In this document: one piece after another, positions 1-9,620 of the stretch
How the letters are laid out: every line of letters begins with the position of its first letter
Position numbering within the stretch: position 1 is the stretch's first letter
From: Eublepharis macularius
Lineage: Eukaryota; Chordata; Lepidosauria; Squamata; Eublepharidae
Length of the DNA stretch: 64,000 nt
NCBI RefSeq assembly: GCF_028583425.1
Contig: NC_072791.1
Location: 9,443,868 to 9,507,867 of the forward strand
Reading direction: 5' to 3'
Program-made: the position numbers and the translations under genes
Notes under the pieces: model-generated
Seen by the model: only the letters and a program-made list of their open reading frames with translations
What the model was told of the DNA's origin: nothing
Databases searched by the model: none

Positions 1-260
1 ACAGCTCGCCTTTGTGATTTTGCTACTGCGAATTCATCATTCTGTTACAGTGGGTGGCAACCTCTTCTGTTTCGCTGCCTTATTTGGTGTTTTAAGCGAT
101 TATTGATCATTTTCCCGCTGGCAGAGTTATACGGCTGCCTCTATCTGATAGTATTTACTACTTCAACTGTTATTGATGACTATTGCTTTTACATCTTTTT
201 TCTTTTTTAATTTTATGTTCTGTGCCATCCTGGGCATGGCGCTGTGGAAGGAAAGATAGC

Positions 261-461
261 GAATGAATGAATGAATGAATGAATGAATGAATGAATGAAT
301 GAATGAATGAATGAATGAATGATAATAACATGTGATTTATATACCACCCTTCAGGACAACTTAATGCCCACTCAGAGTGGTTTACAATGAATGAATGAAT
401 GAATGAATGAATGAATGAATGAATGAATGAATGAATGAATGAATGAATGAATGAATGAATG
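261..461. repeat. (GAAT)n array split by a SINE fragment
   Basis: Perfect GAAT repeats at 261-322 and 387-461 flank 323-386, which matches the 3' part of the GTGTAGTGGTTAAGAGC SINE family (reverse strand: TTATATACCACCCTTCAGG, CCCACTCAGAGTGG). The long Ser/Ile/His ORF here is the array read in frame and is not a gene. Confidence 0.9.
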
Positions 462-1686
462 CTACCATCTGGGGGAAACATATCTACCCACAGAAATCTA
501 GAATATCAGGCATAAGATTCCACTCTAATATTCTCTCTGACAGGCTAGCTTTCTGTGTGCAGGGGTTTTTGGAGAAGTGATTATTTCCCCAAACCGTGCA
601 TAAACATACTGATTTTGGCAGCCAAGAGTCATATAGTCAAAAGAAAGCTTTACCGCTTGATTCACTTCGGACCCAAATATTAAACATTTTGGGGACTGAG
701 AATTCTTAGATTGCCGTATTGTGGTGGATAAACAAGCAAAACTGAACTTGCTCAAGAATGCTTTTTATTGGCTTAGGCTGGTTTGCCTATGCCTATAAAA
801 GGCATTCTTGGGGAAACTGACCTGGCTGCAGTCACACGTGCTTTGGGGACACCAAGATAAGGTGACTGTAATTCACTTTGCATGGGACTGTCATTGAAGA
901 CAATTTGGAAGCAGCTGGTAAAAGACATAACTGCAGGAGTCTTTAGTGGGGTTCACTGAAATACACAGCACTGCTCCAGCTAAGCTGGCTTCCATCTTGT
1001 TTCCCGATGTGTGCTGTTTTCTGATGTCTAAAGCTCCGCATGGGTTGGGCTCAGACTGAGTACCTGATGAACCATCTCAACCTGTATCGATATGCTCAAG
1101 TCTTGATCTCAGTGGATGGCGCCTTTTCGTGGAAACCAAACTTCCCTTGTGTCAGATCAGCTGGGATCCACGGCAGGCCTTCTGCCTCAAATTATGGAAC
1201 TCCATCCCCAAAGAGGAGAGATTTGTGCCATCTCTGCAAGCCATAAGCAAACTGAGGATTTTTTTTCTTTCCAAGAGGCCTGGAAATTAAATTAATTTAA
1301 AGCAAGGGCACTTTTAAAAACATCCCCTGAATTTTATTGTGGAATCTGTTGTTTTTATTAATTTTCAGCATATGGCTTTGTATTTTAATCTGATTTGCTA
1401 GCCACTTCCGTAGGGAATTAGCAAGTGTTTGCGTTCAGTCATGAAAGAGTTAAACTGTTTGTATTACTTAGTTAGTAAACCTATTTGCATGTAACCGCTT
1501 AGGCTTCGAGTGAGGATTCCCGCCAGAAAAAGGGGAGTCTCTATTCTTAATGAAGTAGCATTGGGATTCTCTATTGGGCAACCAGTTTATTGGGAGGACA
1601 ATTAAATGGAAAGATAAACTAAAGTTTTATTGCTCTTTGTTCAGTCTTGTATCTACCTTTCACTATCTAGGATGTCAACAGTCTAA
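462..1686. other. Intergenic, no feature recognised
   Basis: Unique AT-leaning sequence. Short ORFs lack family similarity or splice context. I see no repeat or RNA gene here. Confidence 0.6.
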
Positions 1687-1869
1687 GGGCCAAGCTAGAA
1701 ATGATGAATTACACTTGAATGGCAAGTGAACAGACTCACGTGTATTCCTCCCTGTTCACTTGCACTCCACTTGCACTCCACTCACGTGGAGTGCAAGTGA
1801 ACAGGGAGGAATACACGTGAGTCTGTTCACTTGCCATTCAAGTGTAATTCGTCACTTCTAGCTTGGCCC
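1687..1869. mobile_element. Palindromic MITE, GGGCCAAGCT family, copy 1
   Basis: Near-perfect foldback starting GGGCCAAGCTAGAAATGA and ending TCTAGCTTGGCCC, with internal CAAGTGAACAGACTCACGTG repeated in inverted form and a centre near 1778. It has no ORF and is one of four copies in the window (also 3709, 44098, 61318). Confidence 0.85.
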
Positions 1870-2295
1870 TATGTCTGAAGATAGTCTAGAAGCCAGCAAA
1901 GATGTAGTCTAGATAGCCATTTCTTACTTTATTCCAATGTAACCTTTTATCCTTTATGTAGTAAACTATTTTATAGAGCTAAACCGGAGTGTGTATGTTC
2001 TCATTATATCCAATGTGCATTTCTGCTAAACTCTGCTGATTTAAGTCTTAACAATAATATATCCCTACAAGGTTTAGAGTCCATATCGGGGGGGGGGAGG
2101 GCAGGGTATGGCATATGAGTATGCAAGAAAGGGGGTAGGATCCATAGCCAACTGATGCAACAACATTTTTAGAGATCCCAGCAAAGGATGCTTAGAGGTG
2201 CCTGATGTGACAGAGGCTGCATCTGGGGGGGAGACATCCTTCAAAGTTCTTTGGAGGACAAGTAGACTACAGATTTTAAAAAAATGTACTGTTGC
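1870..2295. other. Intergenic, no feature recognised
   Basis: AT-rich unique sequence with a G run at about 2089-2098. No gene or repeat recognised. Confidence 0.5.
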
Positions 2296-2505
2296 CTATT
2301 TATTTATTTCATTTTTCCCCAACGGGGAACCAAAACAGCTCCCATTGTTCTCCTCTGCTTTATCCTCTCAACAACCTTGTGGGGTAGGTCAGGCTGAGAG
2401 GGTGCTACTAGTCTGAGGTCACCAGTAAACTTCCATGACAGAGTGGGGATTCGAACTCGGGTCTCCTAGATCCTGGTCTGACTCTGTAACCACTACTCCA
2501 CAAAG
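2296..2505 (-). mobile_element. tRNA-derived SINE (ATTTATTT-tail family), old copy
   Basis: Read on the minus strand it begins at the tRNA-like head (right end, AACCACTACTCCAC, reverse of GTGGAGTAGTGGTT) with a B-box-like GGGGATTCGAACTCGGG, and ends at the left in a TATTTATTTATTT tail. Related copies lie at 25335, 43690, 46270 and 47175. Confidence 0.75.
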
Positions 2506-3345
2506 ATGCAATTATGTGATTATAGGCAGGGGTCATTTTGTAGAAAAAGAGCTGGAGGAACTCATTAGCATAACTAATTAGCATAACTCATTAGCATATG
2601 CCACACCCCTTGACATCACCAGAAGTGTGTCGTTAGTATAACTGATTTGCATGTGCCACACCCCCTGACATCACCTATCCTGGCTGTTTTGGACCCAATC
2701 CTGGCCATTCAGGGCCAAAATTGAGCCCAAAATGGCAAAAAGGGGCTGAAAATGGCTGAAAAGGGACCCAAAACAGCCAGATTCGGGCCGCTGATGAGAG
2801 GGAGAGTGATCCACCACCCATCAGAGGCCTGATCCAGGCCGTTTCAGCCCCAATCCAGGCCAAAACAGGCCCAAAATGGCCGAGAGTCAGGTGGGTGGGG
2901 CCACCTGACGTGACCTCTTTTGGGAACTACCGGAACTGCGTTCCTGTGCGTTCCCCCTCGAAATGAGCCCTGATTATAGGTATGCTGTATTGTAGGTAGG
3001 GGGTCTCAGATGACTCGCTACTGAGTTAAGGACCATAGACTTCACCACTATGTCGTCTTATGTACTATCAGTTGTTTTAAATATATACTGCTATGAGCTA
3101 CTTGTGCTTCATGTGGTCTAATGTCAGTCCCGGAATTGCTTATGTTCTGTTTTAGCATTTCTTCAACTCTATATTGGATCCTTGCTAATGCTATATCTTT
3201 GTAAACTTGTGTTTATTTACCCCATGCATTGTTTAGGGAAATGCCCTTGATCCTGACTGTACTAATCTCACACTGTGTAATCCGCCTTGAGTCTCAGCGA
3301 GAAAGGCGGACTATAAAGGACATAAATAAAATAAATTATGTAGCA
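2506..3345 (+). mobile_element. L2-like LINE 3' end, interrupted by a hAT MITE
   Basis: 2981-3345 matches, in reverse, the minus-strand L2-like copies at 5931 and 6403. It ends with TGTGTAATCCGCCTTGAGTC, a CGGACTATAAA motif and an AATAAA-rich tail. The left part before 2519 appears to be the same LINE, split by the element at 2527-2972. No reading frame survives. Confidence 0.7.
2527..2972. mobile_element. hAT-type MITE with exact 8-bp TSD
   Basis: It starts CAGGGGTCATTTTG, ends CTCGAAATGAGCCCTG, and is flanked on both sides by ATTATAGG (2519-2526 and 2973-2980). CAGGG termini with an 8-bp duplication are diagnostic of hAT elements. The interior is a degenerate inverted repeat rich in CCAAAACAG/GGCCAAAA motifs, with a LINE as host. 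Confidence 0.9.
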
Positions 3346-3708
3346 GCTTAGCCCAGCCACTTGTGTTTTGCTTGCAGGAAGCTTTGGGTTTCCCCAGAAT
3401 CTCTAGTTGGAAGGGTCTCCAGGGAAAAGCCTCCACCAGAGAGTCAACCAGCCAGATTGTGCGATGGGCCAGTGCTCTCAGAGGAAGAAATCGTCTAGGC
3501 GTGCCAGTCCTGCAACCGGCTCTTTGTCATTTCCAGGGTATATCTTTCCCACCACCTCTCCAATGAACTGTTGCATTTTAAAATAATTTGCTCCTCTGTG
3601 AATGTGTGTGCGTGCTTTGAACAGGGTGATTGGAATAAGGCATTCCCCCCCAACCATCTAGGATTTGAGGCAGCATCTGAGCAAGAGGCAGGGACAATTT
3701 GTCTCTTG

Positions 3709-3906
3709 GGGCCAAGCTACAAGTGACGAATGACCCTTGCCTGGCAAGTGAACAGACTCCCATGTATTCCTCCCAGTTCACTTGCCATTCACTTGCTCTC
3801 CGCTTGATCAAGTGGAGCACAAGTGAATGGCAAGGGAACAGAGAGGAATACATGGGAGTCTGTTCACTTGCCAGGCAAGGGTCATTTGTCACTTGTCGCT
3901 TGGCCC
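3709..3906. mobile_element. Palindromic MITE, GGGCCAAGCT family, copy 2
   Basis: Foldback with arms GGGCCAAGCTACAAGTGACG and CTTGTCGCTTGGCCC around a centre near 3808. The overlapping ORFs on both strands are a by-product of the palindrome. Confidence 0.85.
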
Positions 3907-4105
3907 TAAGAAAGGTGAAAGGGCTTACCCCATCCTTGAAAAATACCTGCCGGAAGTAGTAATAGGAAAAGAACAGGGAGGGCATGCAAGGAGGCTGAGT
4001 GAAGACAGAAAGAAGACAGGAAGAAAATTGATTCATTTGAAATGTGGTGCTGGAGGAGAGTTTTGCAGATACCGTGGACAGCCAAACAGACAAATTAGTG
4101 GGTAC

Positions 4106-4660
4106 TAAATCAAATCAAGCCTGAATCCTTTCTAGAAACTAAAACAACAAAACTGAGGCTATTGTACTTTGGTCACATCATGAGAAGACACAATTCTCTG
4201 GAAAAGTCAATAATGCTAGGAAAAGCAGAAGGCAACAGGAAAAGAGGAAGACCTAAAATGAGATGGCTGGACTCAATAAAAGAAGCCGCATCCTACAGTT
4301 TGCAGGATCTGAGTAAGTCTGTTAACGATAGGACCAGGGCTTTTTTTCTGGGAAAAGAGGTGGTGGAACTCAGTGGGTTGCCCTCGGCGAAAATGGTCAC
4401 ATGGCCAGTGGCCCAGCCCCCAATCTCCAGACAGAGGGGGATTTAGATTGCCCTCCACACCAGTGGTGTGGAGGGCAATCTAAACTTCCCTCTGTCTAGA
4501 GATCAGGGGGTGGGGCCACCGGCCATGTGACCATTTTCAAGAGGTTCCAAAACTCCCTTCCATCACGTTCCAGCTGAAAAAAAGCCCTGGCTAGGACATT
4601 TGGGAGGTCTTTCCTTCATAGGGTCGCCATAGGCAACTTGGTGGCACAAAACACACACAT
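4106..4660 (+). pseudogene. Bov-B/RTE LINE 3' end, interrupted
   Basis: A 3' coding remnant reads YFGHIMRRHNSLEKSIMLGK and then KRGRPKMRWLDSIKEA, the conserved C-terminal region of Bov-B reverse transcriptase ORFs. It continues past the inserted hAT element into CATAGGGTCGCCATAGGCAA, a Bov-B-type 3' tail. 5'-truncated and dead. A second copy lies at 48615-49050. Confidence 0.82.
4335..4589. mobile_element. hAT MITE, CAGGGCTTTTTT family, inside Bov-B
   Basis: Palindromic element with ends CAGGGCTTTTTTTCTGGG and GAAAAAAAGCCCTG. It is flanked by GATAGGAC (4327-4334) and GCTAGGAC (4590-4597), an 8-bp TSD with one change. The centre is a perfect hairpin of CCTCCACACCAGTGGTGTGG type. It splits the Bov-B remnant. 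Confidence 0.9.
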
Positions 4661-5108
4661 GGGGCGCTGAAATCCCAAGGCATGCTCCAGCTTTAGTAAT
4701 TTCCCAGCAAAAAAAAAAGGGAATACTTCTCAATGCAATAGTCAGCAGTTCTGTTTCTGGTTGCTATGACTCTGAGCTACCATTTTAAAAAAATGGGCAC
4801 CCTCCACACAAGCTAAAGCAGGTGTAAGTCAGTGGGGAAGTGAAACACCTGCTGCAGAATCACACAGGACTCTCAGATGCTTCACCTCGGCTGAATCAGG
4901 TTTGTTCTGGTTTATGCTAGATGGACACAGTTGTTCCTCTGGACCCAACGTTTGCTACCATTTGTTTGAACAAGGTTTGTTTTTAAGCAAAGCTGAGTTG
5001 GCCCACACAACAGCGGCTTAAGGAAACCCTTCTTCTCCCCTCCATTAACAGTTCAGCCGGAAGCTCAGTTGCACCCCTCCCAAACCCACTGTCTTCCAAG
5101 GCCTTGAA

Positions 5109-5196
5109 CAGTGCGATCCTAAACAGAGTTACTCCAGTCTAAGCCTATTGATTTCAGTTGGCTTAGACTGGAGTAATGCTGCTTCGGATTGCACTG
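5109..5196. mobile_element. Short palindromic MITE, AGTTACTCCAGTCTAAG family
   Basis: Starts CAGTGCGATCCTAAACAG, ends CGGATTGCACTG, with arms TACTCCAGTCTAAGCC / GGCTTAGACTGGAGTA. Two more copies are at 28938-29018 and 49553-49620. Confidence 0.8.
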
Positions 5197-5206
5197 TAAT
5201 GCTGTT

Positions 5207-5812
5207 AGAGTCTCTCTACACAACAACAACAACATTCAATTTATATACTGCCCTTCAGGATGACTTAACACCCACTCAGAGCTGTTTACAAAGTATGTTA
5301 TCATTATCCCCACAACAACAATCACCCTGTGAGGTGGGTGGGGCTGAGAGAGCTCCTAGAAGCTGTGACTGACCCAAGGTCACCTAGCTAGCTTCAAGCG
5401 GAGGAGTGGAGAATCGAATCCAGCTCTCCAGATTAAAGTCCCCCACTCTTAACCACTACACCAAACCAGCTGTGTTTGTCTGTGACAGAGTCTCTGTACA
5501 GGAGATATCTTACATGAGGACACTCACATGTAGGGAGATGCAATGATAGCAGGAAGAGTAGTTTAAAAGACAGAGCCAAGGCTGTGTCAGTTTCACCCCT
5601 CTACACAGAGCCGGCAGAGATCCTCCTGTGGGGTTTGTTAATTTCATCTTCCCCTCCCAGAAGGCTCTGTCAAATTAAAGTTCAAGTGAAAGATCTTACA
5701 CTTGTTCTCCCACTGTAGATAGACATGCACTGCTAGGAAGACAGAATACACTTGGATATAAGACCACAGGAAAGTAAGTCACTTGATGTCTTTTGTAGAG
5801 GGACTCTTATTC
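5207..5812. mobile_element. Palindromic element, CTCTACACAAGAC family, with SINE insert
   Basis: The termini resemble AGAGTCTCTCTACA at the left and the reverse TTTTGTAGAGGGACTCT at the right. The interior has ATCTTACA and CAAGTGACTTAC-type blocks shared with 32870-33050, and a GTTAATTTC...AGAAGGCTCTGTCA block shared with 61008-61050. The SINE at 5221-5486 lies inside its left end. Confidence 0.55.
5221..5486 (-). mobile_element. tRNA-derived SINE, GTGTAGTGGTTAAGAGC family
   Basis: On the minus strand: head TTTGGTGTAGTGGTTAAGAG (A box), B box GGATTCGATTC, body CCCCACCCACCTCACAGGG, and tail TATATAAATTGAATGTTG followed by (GTT)n. Flanked by 14-bp repeats AGAGTCTCTCTACA (5207-5220) and AGAGTCTCTGTACA (5487-5500) with one mismatch, a normal LINE-mediated target-site duplication. 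Confidence 0.9.
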
Positions 5813-5930
5813 GATTTGTCACATGCACTTCAGTGCATTTCAGTGGATTTCCTCTGTTTTTGAATGCTGCCTAGGTACCCTGATCTCTTAGGGAGAGAGA
5901 AATAGGGGAAGTGGGAAGGGGGGTGACTCT

Positions 5931-6402
5931 TTTATTGTTTATGTCATTTATAGTCCTCCTTTCTCACTGAGACTCAAGGTGGATTACACAGTGTGCGATT
6001 AGTACAGTCAGTAGCACGGGCATTTCCATAAACAATGCCATAAGGTAAATAAATACAAATGTACAAAGACATAATGTTAATGCAAATCCAAAAAAGAGCT
6101 GAAGAAATCCTGAAAAGGAACATAAGCAATTCTAGGACTGACATTAAATACCATGTAGCACATAGGAGCACGTATTTAAGACAACAGGTAGTATGTAAGG
6201 CAACATAGTGGTGAAGTCTATGGTCCCTAACTCACTAGCAAAAACTCACTAGCAAAACATCTGAGACCCTCTCTCTACAATACAGCCCTCCTATCTGAGT
6301 AAAAAGCCTTTTTGAATAATTAGTTTTTGCATCGTTTGCGGAAAGCCAAGAACGTGGGGGTTCTCCTGACCTCCTCAGGCAGGCGGTTCCACAGGGTTTG
6401 TG
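5931..6402 (-). mobile_element. L2-like LINE 3' fragment, copy A
   Basis: On the minus strand it ends in CTTGAGTCTCAGTGAGAAAG and ATAAATGACATAAACAATAAA. Its 5' part (GTGGAACCGCCTGCCTGAGG) is the end of the reverse transcriptase ORF seen in copy B. It stops abruptly where copy B begins at 6403. Confidence 0.8.
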
Positions 6403-7060
6403 CATTTATTTATTTATTTATTTTATGTCATTTATAATCCGCCTTTCTCACTGAGACTCAAGGCGGATTACACGGTGTGAGATTAGTCCAATCAGTAGCA
6501 AGGACAAGGGCAGGCATTTCCATACAGTGTCCAGGACATTTCCATAAACAGTGTCATAGGGTAAATGAATACAAGTTTACAGAGACATAGCATTAGCAAG
6601 GGTCCAATATGGGGTTGAAGAATGGCTGAAACAGAACATAAGCAATTCTAGGACTTACGTTAAACAACATGAAGCACAGGTAACATATAGGAGTACACAT
6701 TTGAAGCAACAGATAATATGTAAGGCAACATAAGGGTGATGTCTATCGTTCCTTACTCATTAGCGAAACATCTGAGACCCCCTTTCTACAATACCGCCCT
6801 CCTATCTGAGTAAAAAGCCTTTTTGAATAATTCGTTTTTGCATTGTTTGAGGAAAGCCAAGAACGTGGGGGCTCTCCTGACCTCCTCAGGCAGGCCGTTC
6901 CACAGGGTAGGGGCCATCACAGAGAAGGCCCGTGTAAGGGCTGCTGTTGATTTCGCCCATGTGCAGGGTGGCACCTGCAAGAGACCCTGTTCGGATGAGC
7001 GAAGCCGCCGTGGAGGGACATAGGGAGGGAGGCAGTCCAGCATTAGAAGCAATATATTAA
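6403..7060 (-). pseudogene. L2-like LINE, C-terminal reverse transcriptase remnant and 3'UTR, copy B
   Basis: The minus-strand ORF at 6786-7052 (88 residues) reads PPRRLRSSEQGLLQVP, then RAFSVMAPTLWNGLPEEVRR and FLKQCKNELFKKAF. This is the C-terminal signature of L2/Jockey-superfamily ORF2 (LRSS, AFSV.AP.LWN.LP, LFKKAF). The 3'UTR runs to a (TTTA)n-complement tail at 6403-6422. The frame is open here, but everything upstream is missing, so it is a 5'-truncated insertion. Confidence 0.85.
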
Positions 7061-9249
7061 AAACAAAAACTCCTGCCTTCTTCAGGGTGCATCTTTTTGC
7101 AGCTCGCCCCTAGGGTAACTCTTGCTGATTTCAACTCTAGGCACTTGTGAGTACAGAAGATCTCGGCCTTAGTTGATGGAACGTTTTCATGGATTCTTCG
7201 GATCGCTGCGCAGAATGTAGGCAGACGCGGAACCGACCGACAGATTCGAGCTGCGGTTCTAAATCTTCGCTGCCGGTGGGCCCCTGTTGGAGCGGGTGGG
7301 ATCGTGGTCCCGATCCGGCCCACGTGCACCTGGAAGGAAAGTTTCGGAGGGGGAGAGTTCTCCGATAAGTGTGTGAAGTAGCCTGGGGCGCTTCAGGGTG
7401 TGGAAATCCGCAGGCAAACCCAATGGATTTCTCCTGCCTCGATTTCCCCCGAATGACCTCTAGGTCGATAGTAAATATACCAGGGAAAATTTTAAAAGAC
7501 AACAGTATCCCCGTTATCTGCCCCCTCCGGCAAAGAGTCTGTGAGCTTTCCGGAAAAGTATCCCCTAGAAAAGGAGTGGGATGAACGCGAATCCGGAATC
7601 CGGTTTGGGTTCCGGATTCTCCCGGGTTGCGGCTCATTCGGCTTACCCCATGAAGGAGTTACCTGGAGACACTTGAAAGATGATATTTGCACCAAAAGAA
7701 ATGCGGCTCAGCAAGCTGAGGTTGGGTCGTAACAGCTGTAACGACCCGTTTGGGGCGATCGTTTTATTTGTGTCTGTTTCAAAAAGACAACCCGCCGAAT
7801 TGTCTTAAAAATAGGGTTTCGGGGACCCCACAGAACCGGTCTTCCCGTCTAGGATTAAGAATATTTGTTGTTAATATTATTTGTTATTATTTAGTACAGG
7901 TCGCTGCCCCGAGGAACCAGCGACAGTTCGCGGAAATGTTCCTAGAATGTTTCAGCGAAAATACGGAGGGATCCTCCTAATAGCCAATACCAACGTGTAG
8001 AGCCTAAGCTCAAGGAGGCACGTACAAGGTTACAATGAAGCACCTATTATCCTCACAATGGTATACGAATTCAATTATTTTTCCAGTTTATTACCAACAC
8101 CTCCTATCCAGTGCCAATAGCCTAAAAAGTCCCATTCACAAGCAATTTTTACAACAGTCCATTCATAAATATCGCTTAGGCTCTGCACATTGGTCCTAGA
8201 ATGTTTCAGGCAGGTACCTGCTTTAGTCTGCAGTAGAATAGGAGGTTTAGGATCCAGTGGAACCTTAGAGACCAACCAGATTTTCCTGTTCCTGCAATGG
8301 TATCCGATAGGGTTTACTCTCAAGGGAGAGTCCCTTGGGTTGCAACCCGATCCAGAGAGCTACAGGCGTTTTGCCACCAGTTCTACGGCGGGAGCGCATC
8401 TCTCACCGTTAAGAAACTAGCTGGCCGGGCTTTTATGGGCATCTTTCCCTTTGAAAGACAGGTGGCTTAAAACTCTGTCCAAAGCGATGGGTGGGAGCGA
8501 GCTCCCTTTTAACAGGACAGCAAGACTGGAGCCCAACCAGAGCCTGAGTTTGCAAGAGTCCCTTCTTCCAAGCGGATATCCTCAGACTCTTGTTGGGCTG
8601 GAAGATGCCGCCGGACTCCAAGCCTGCTGTTCTACCGTAGACCCACACGGCTCCCCACCTAAGACTATCTTCTTAACAGGACTTTCTTCCCAGGAAGGCT
8701 GCAGTCCTCCTTGGGTGTAAGTCAAATCCCAGGACCAGATTTGGACACACACGGTCGACGCTTGTTGGAGAAACGGCAAAAGAACCTCGGCACGTTCTCG
8801 CTTGGGTTGACACGGATTTCGCAAAGAAGTGTCGGGATTCACTATTATTAGGCCATTAGCCCCTCCCCCTAGTTTCAGCCCGGAGATCCTGAGCCTGTTT
8901 TACGCAGAAGTAAGCCCCTCTCCCTGACTCCGACCGGTCTCCCTGCGCAATGCCGGCTGCGCCTGTCCTTTAGACGCCCTGGGAATCGAACGCGCGCAGG
9001 ATCGGGCATCCCGAAAGACTTGCACATCCTTTTCCCCCCCACACACTTTCACCCAAAGCCCCCAAGGTCGATGTTGTCGCCTCGGGGCATGCTTTGGAAA
9101 GAGGCTAAGCCGAGGAGAGCTCTCCAAAGCAGCGCAGCCCGAAACCAAAGGAAGAATCGGTACAAGTCTCCCGGTGAAATTGACCATATGTTAAAAATGG
9201 ATGGATTTTGGGGGGAGGGGGCTTGGCTGCCCCCAGGGCTCAGGTAGGG
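7061..9249. other. Unique upstream flank with degenerate repeat fragments
   Basis: Mostly single-copy DNA. Pieces at 8240-8285 (GGATCCAGTGGAACCTTAGA) and about 8560-8670 (CTGTTCTACCGTAGACCCAC) match the CCAGTGGCACCTTAGAGACC palindromic family seen elsewhere in the window. No ORF has gene-like support. Confidence 0.5.
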
Positions 9250-9620
9250 GGCTGGTCCCCCCCCTTGGCTGAGCCCGAAGCCACCACATTAGGGTTAATA
9301 GCTGCCGCCTGGCCCATCCCTATTAATTGACTCCGTGTTTGGATAAAGTCTGTAATCTCCCCCTCCACCGCGCCATTAAAACGGGTTGCCTTTTTCAATT
9401 AAAGCCGGTCTTCAACTCCGCACTCAATTCTCCTAATGACAATACATTATATTTTCCTTCCCCCCACCCCTCAAAAGAACGGGAAATCCGACGTTTTCAT
9501 TAGACGTGATTAGGGAGAAAGTCCCCAAAAAGGGGGGCAGGGGGTTGGTTGAACTAAATACTGGCCCTTGTTATGTATGATTAAACCTCGACGCTTTTAA
9601 ATAAATTGGAATTTCATACA
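9250..9620. promoter_or_regulatory. Candidate conserved noncoding element, TAAT-rich
   Basis: A non-repetitive, non-coding block with a run of homeodomain-type cores (GGGTTAATAG, CTATTAATTGAC, TCAATTAAAG, CTAATGACAAT, CATTAGACGTGATTAGG) and CTGTAATCTCC, mixed with G/C-rich spacers. Composition and position about 15 kb upstream of the ATG resemble developmental enhancers of OTX loci. Conservation cannot be measured here. Confidence 0.4.
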
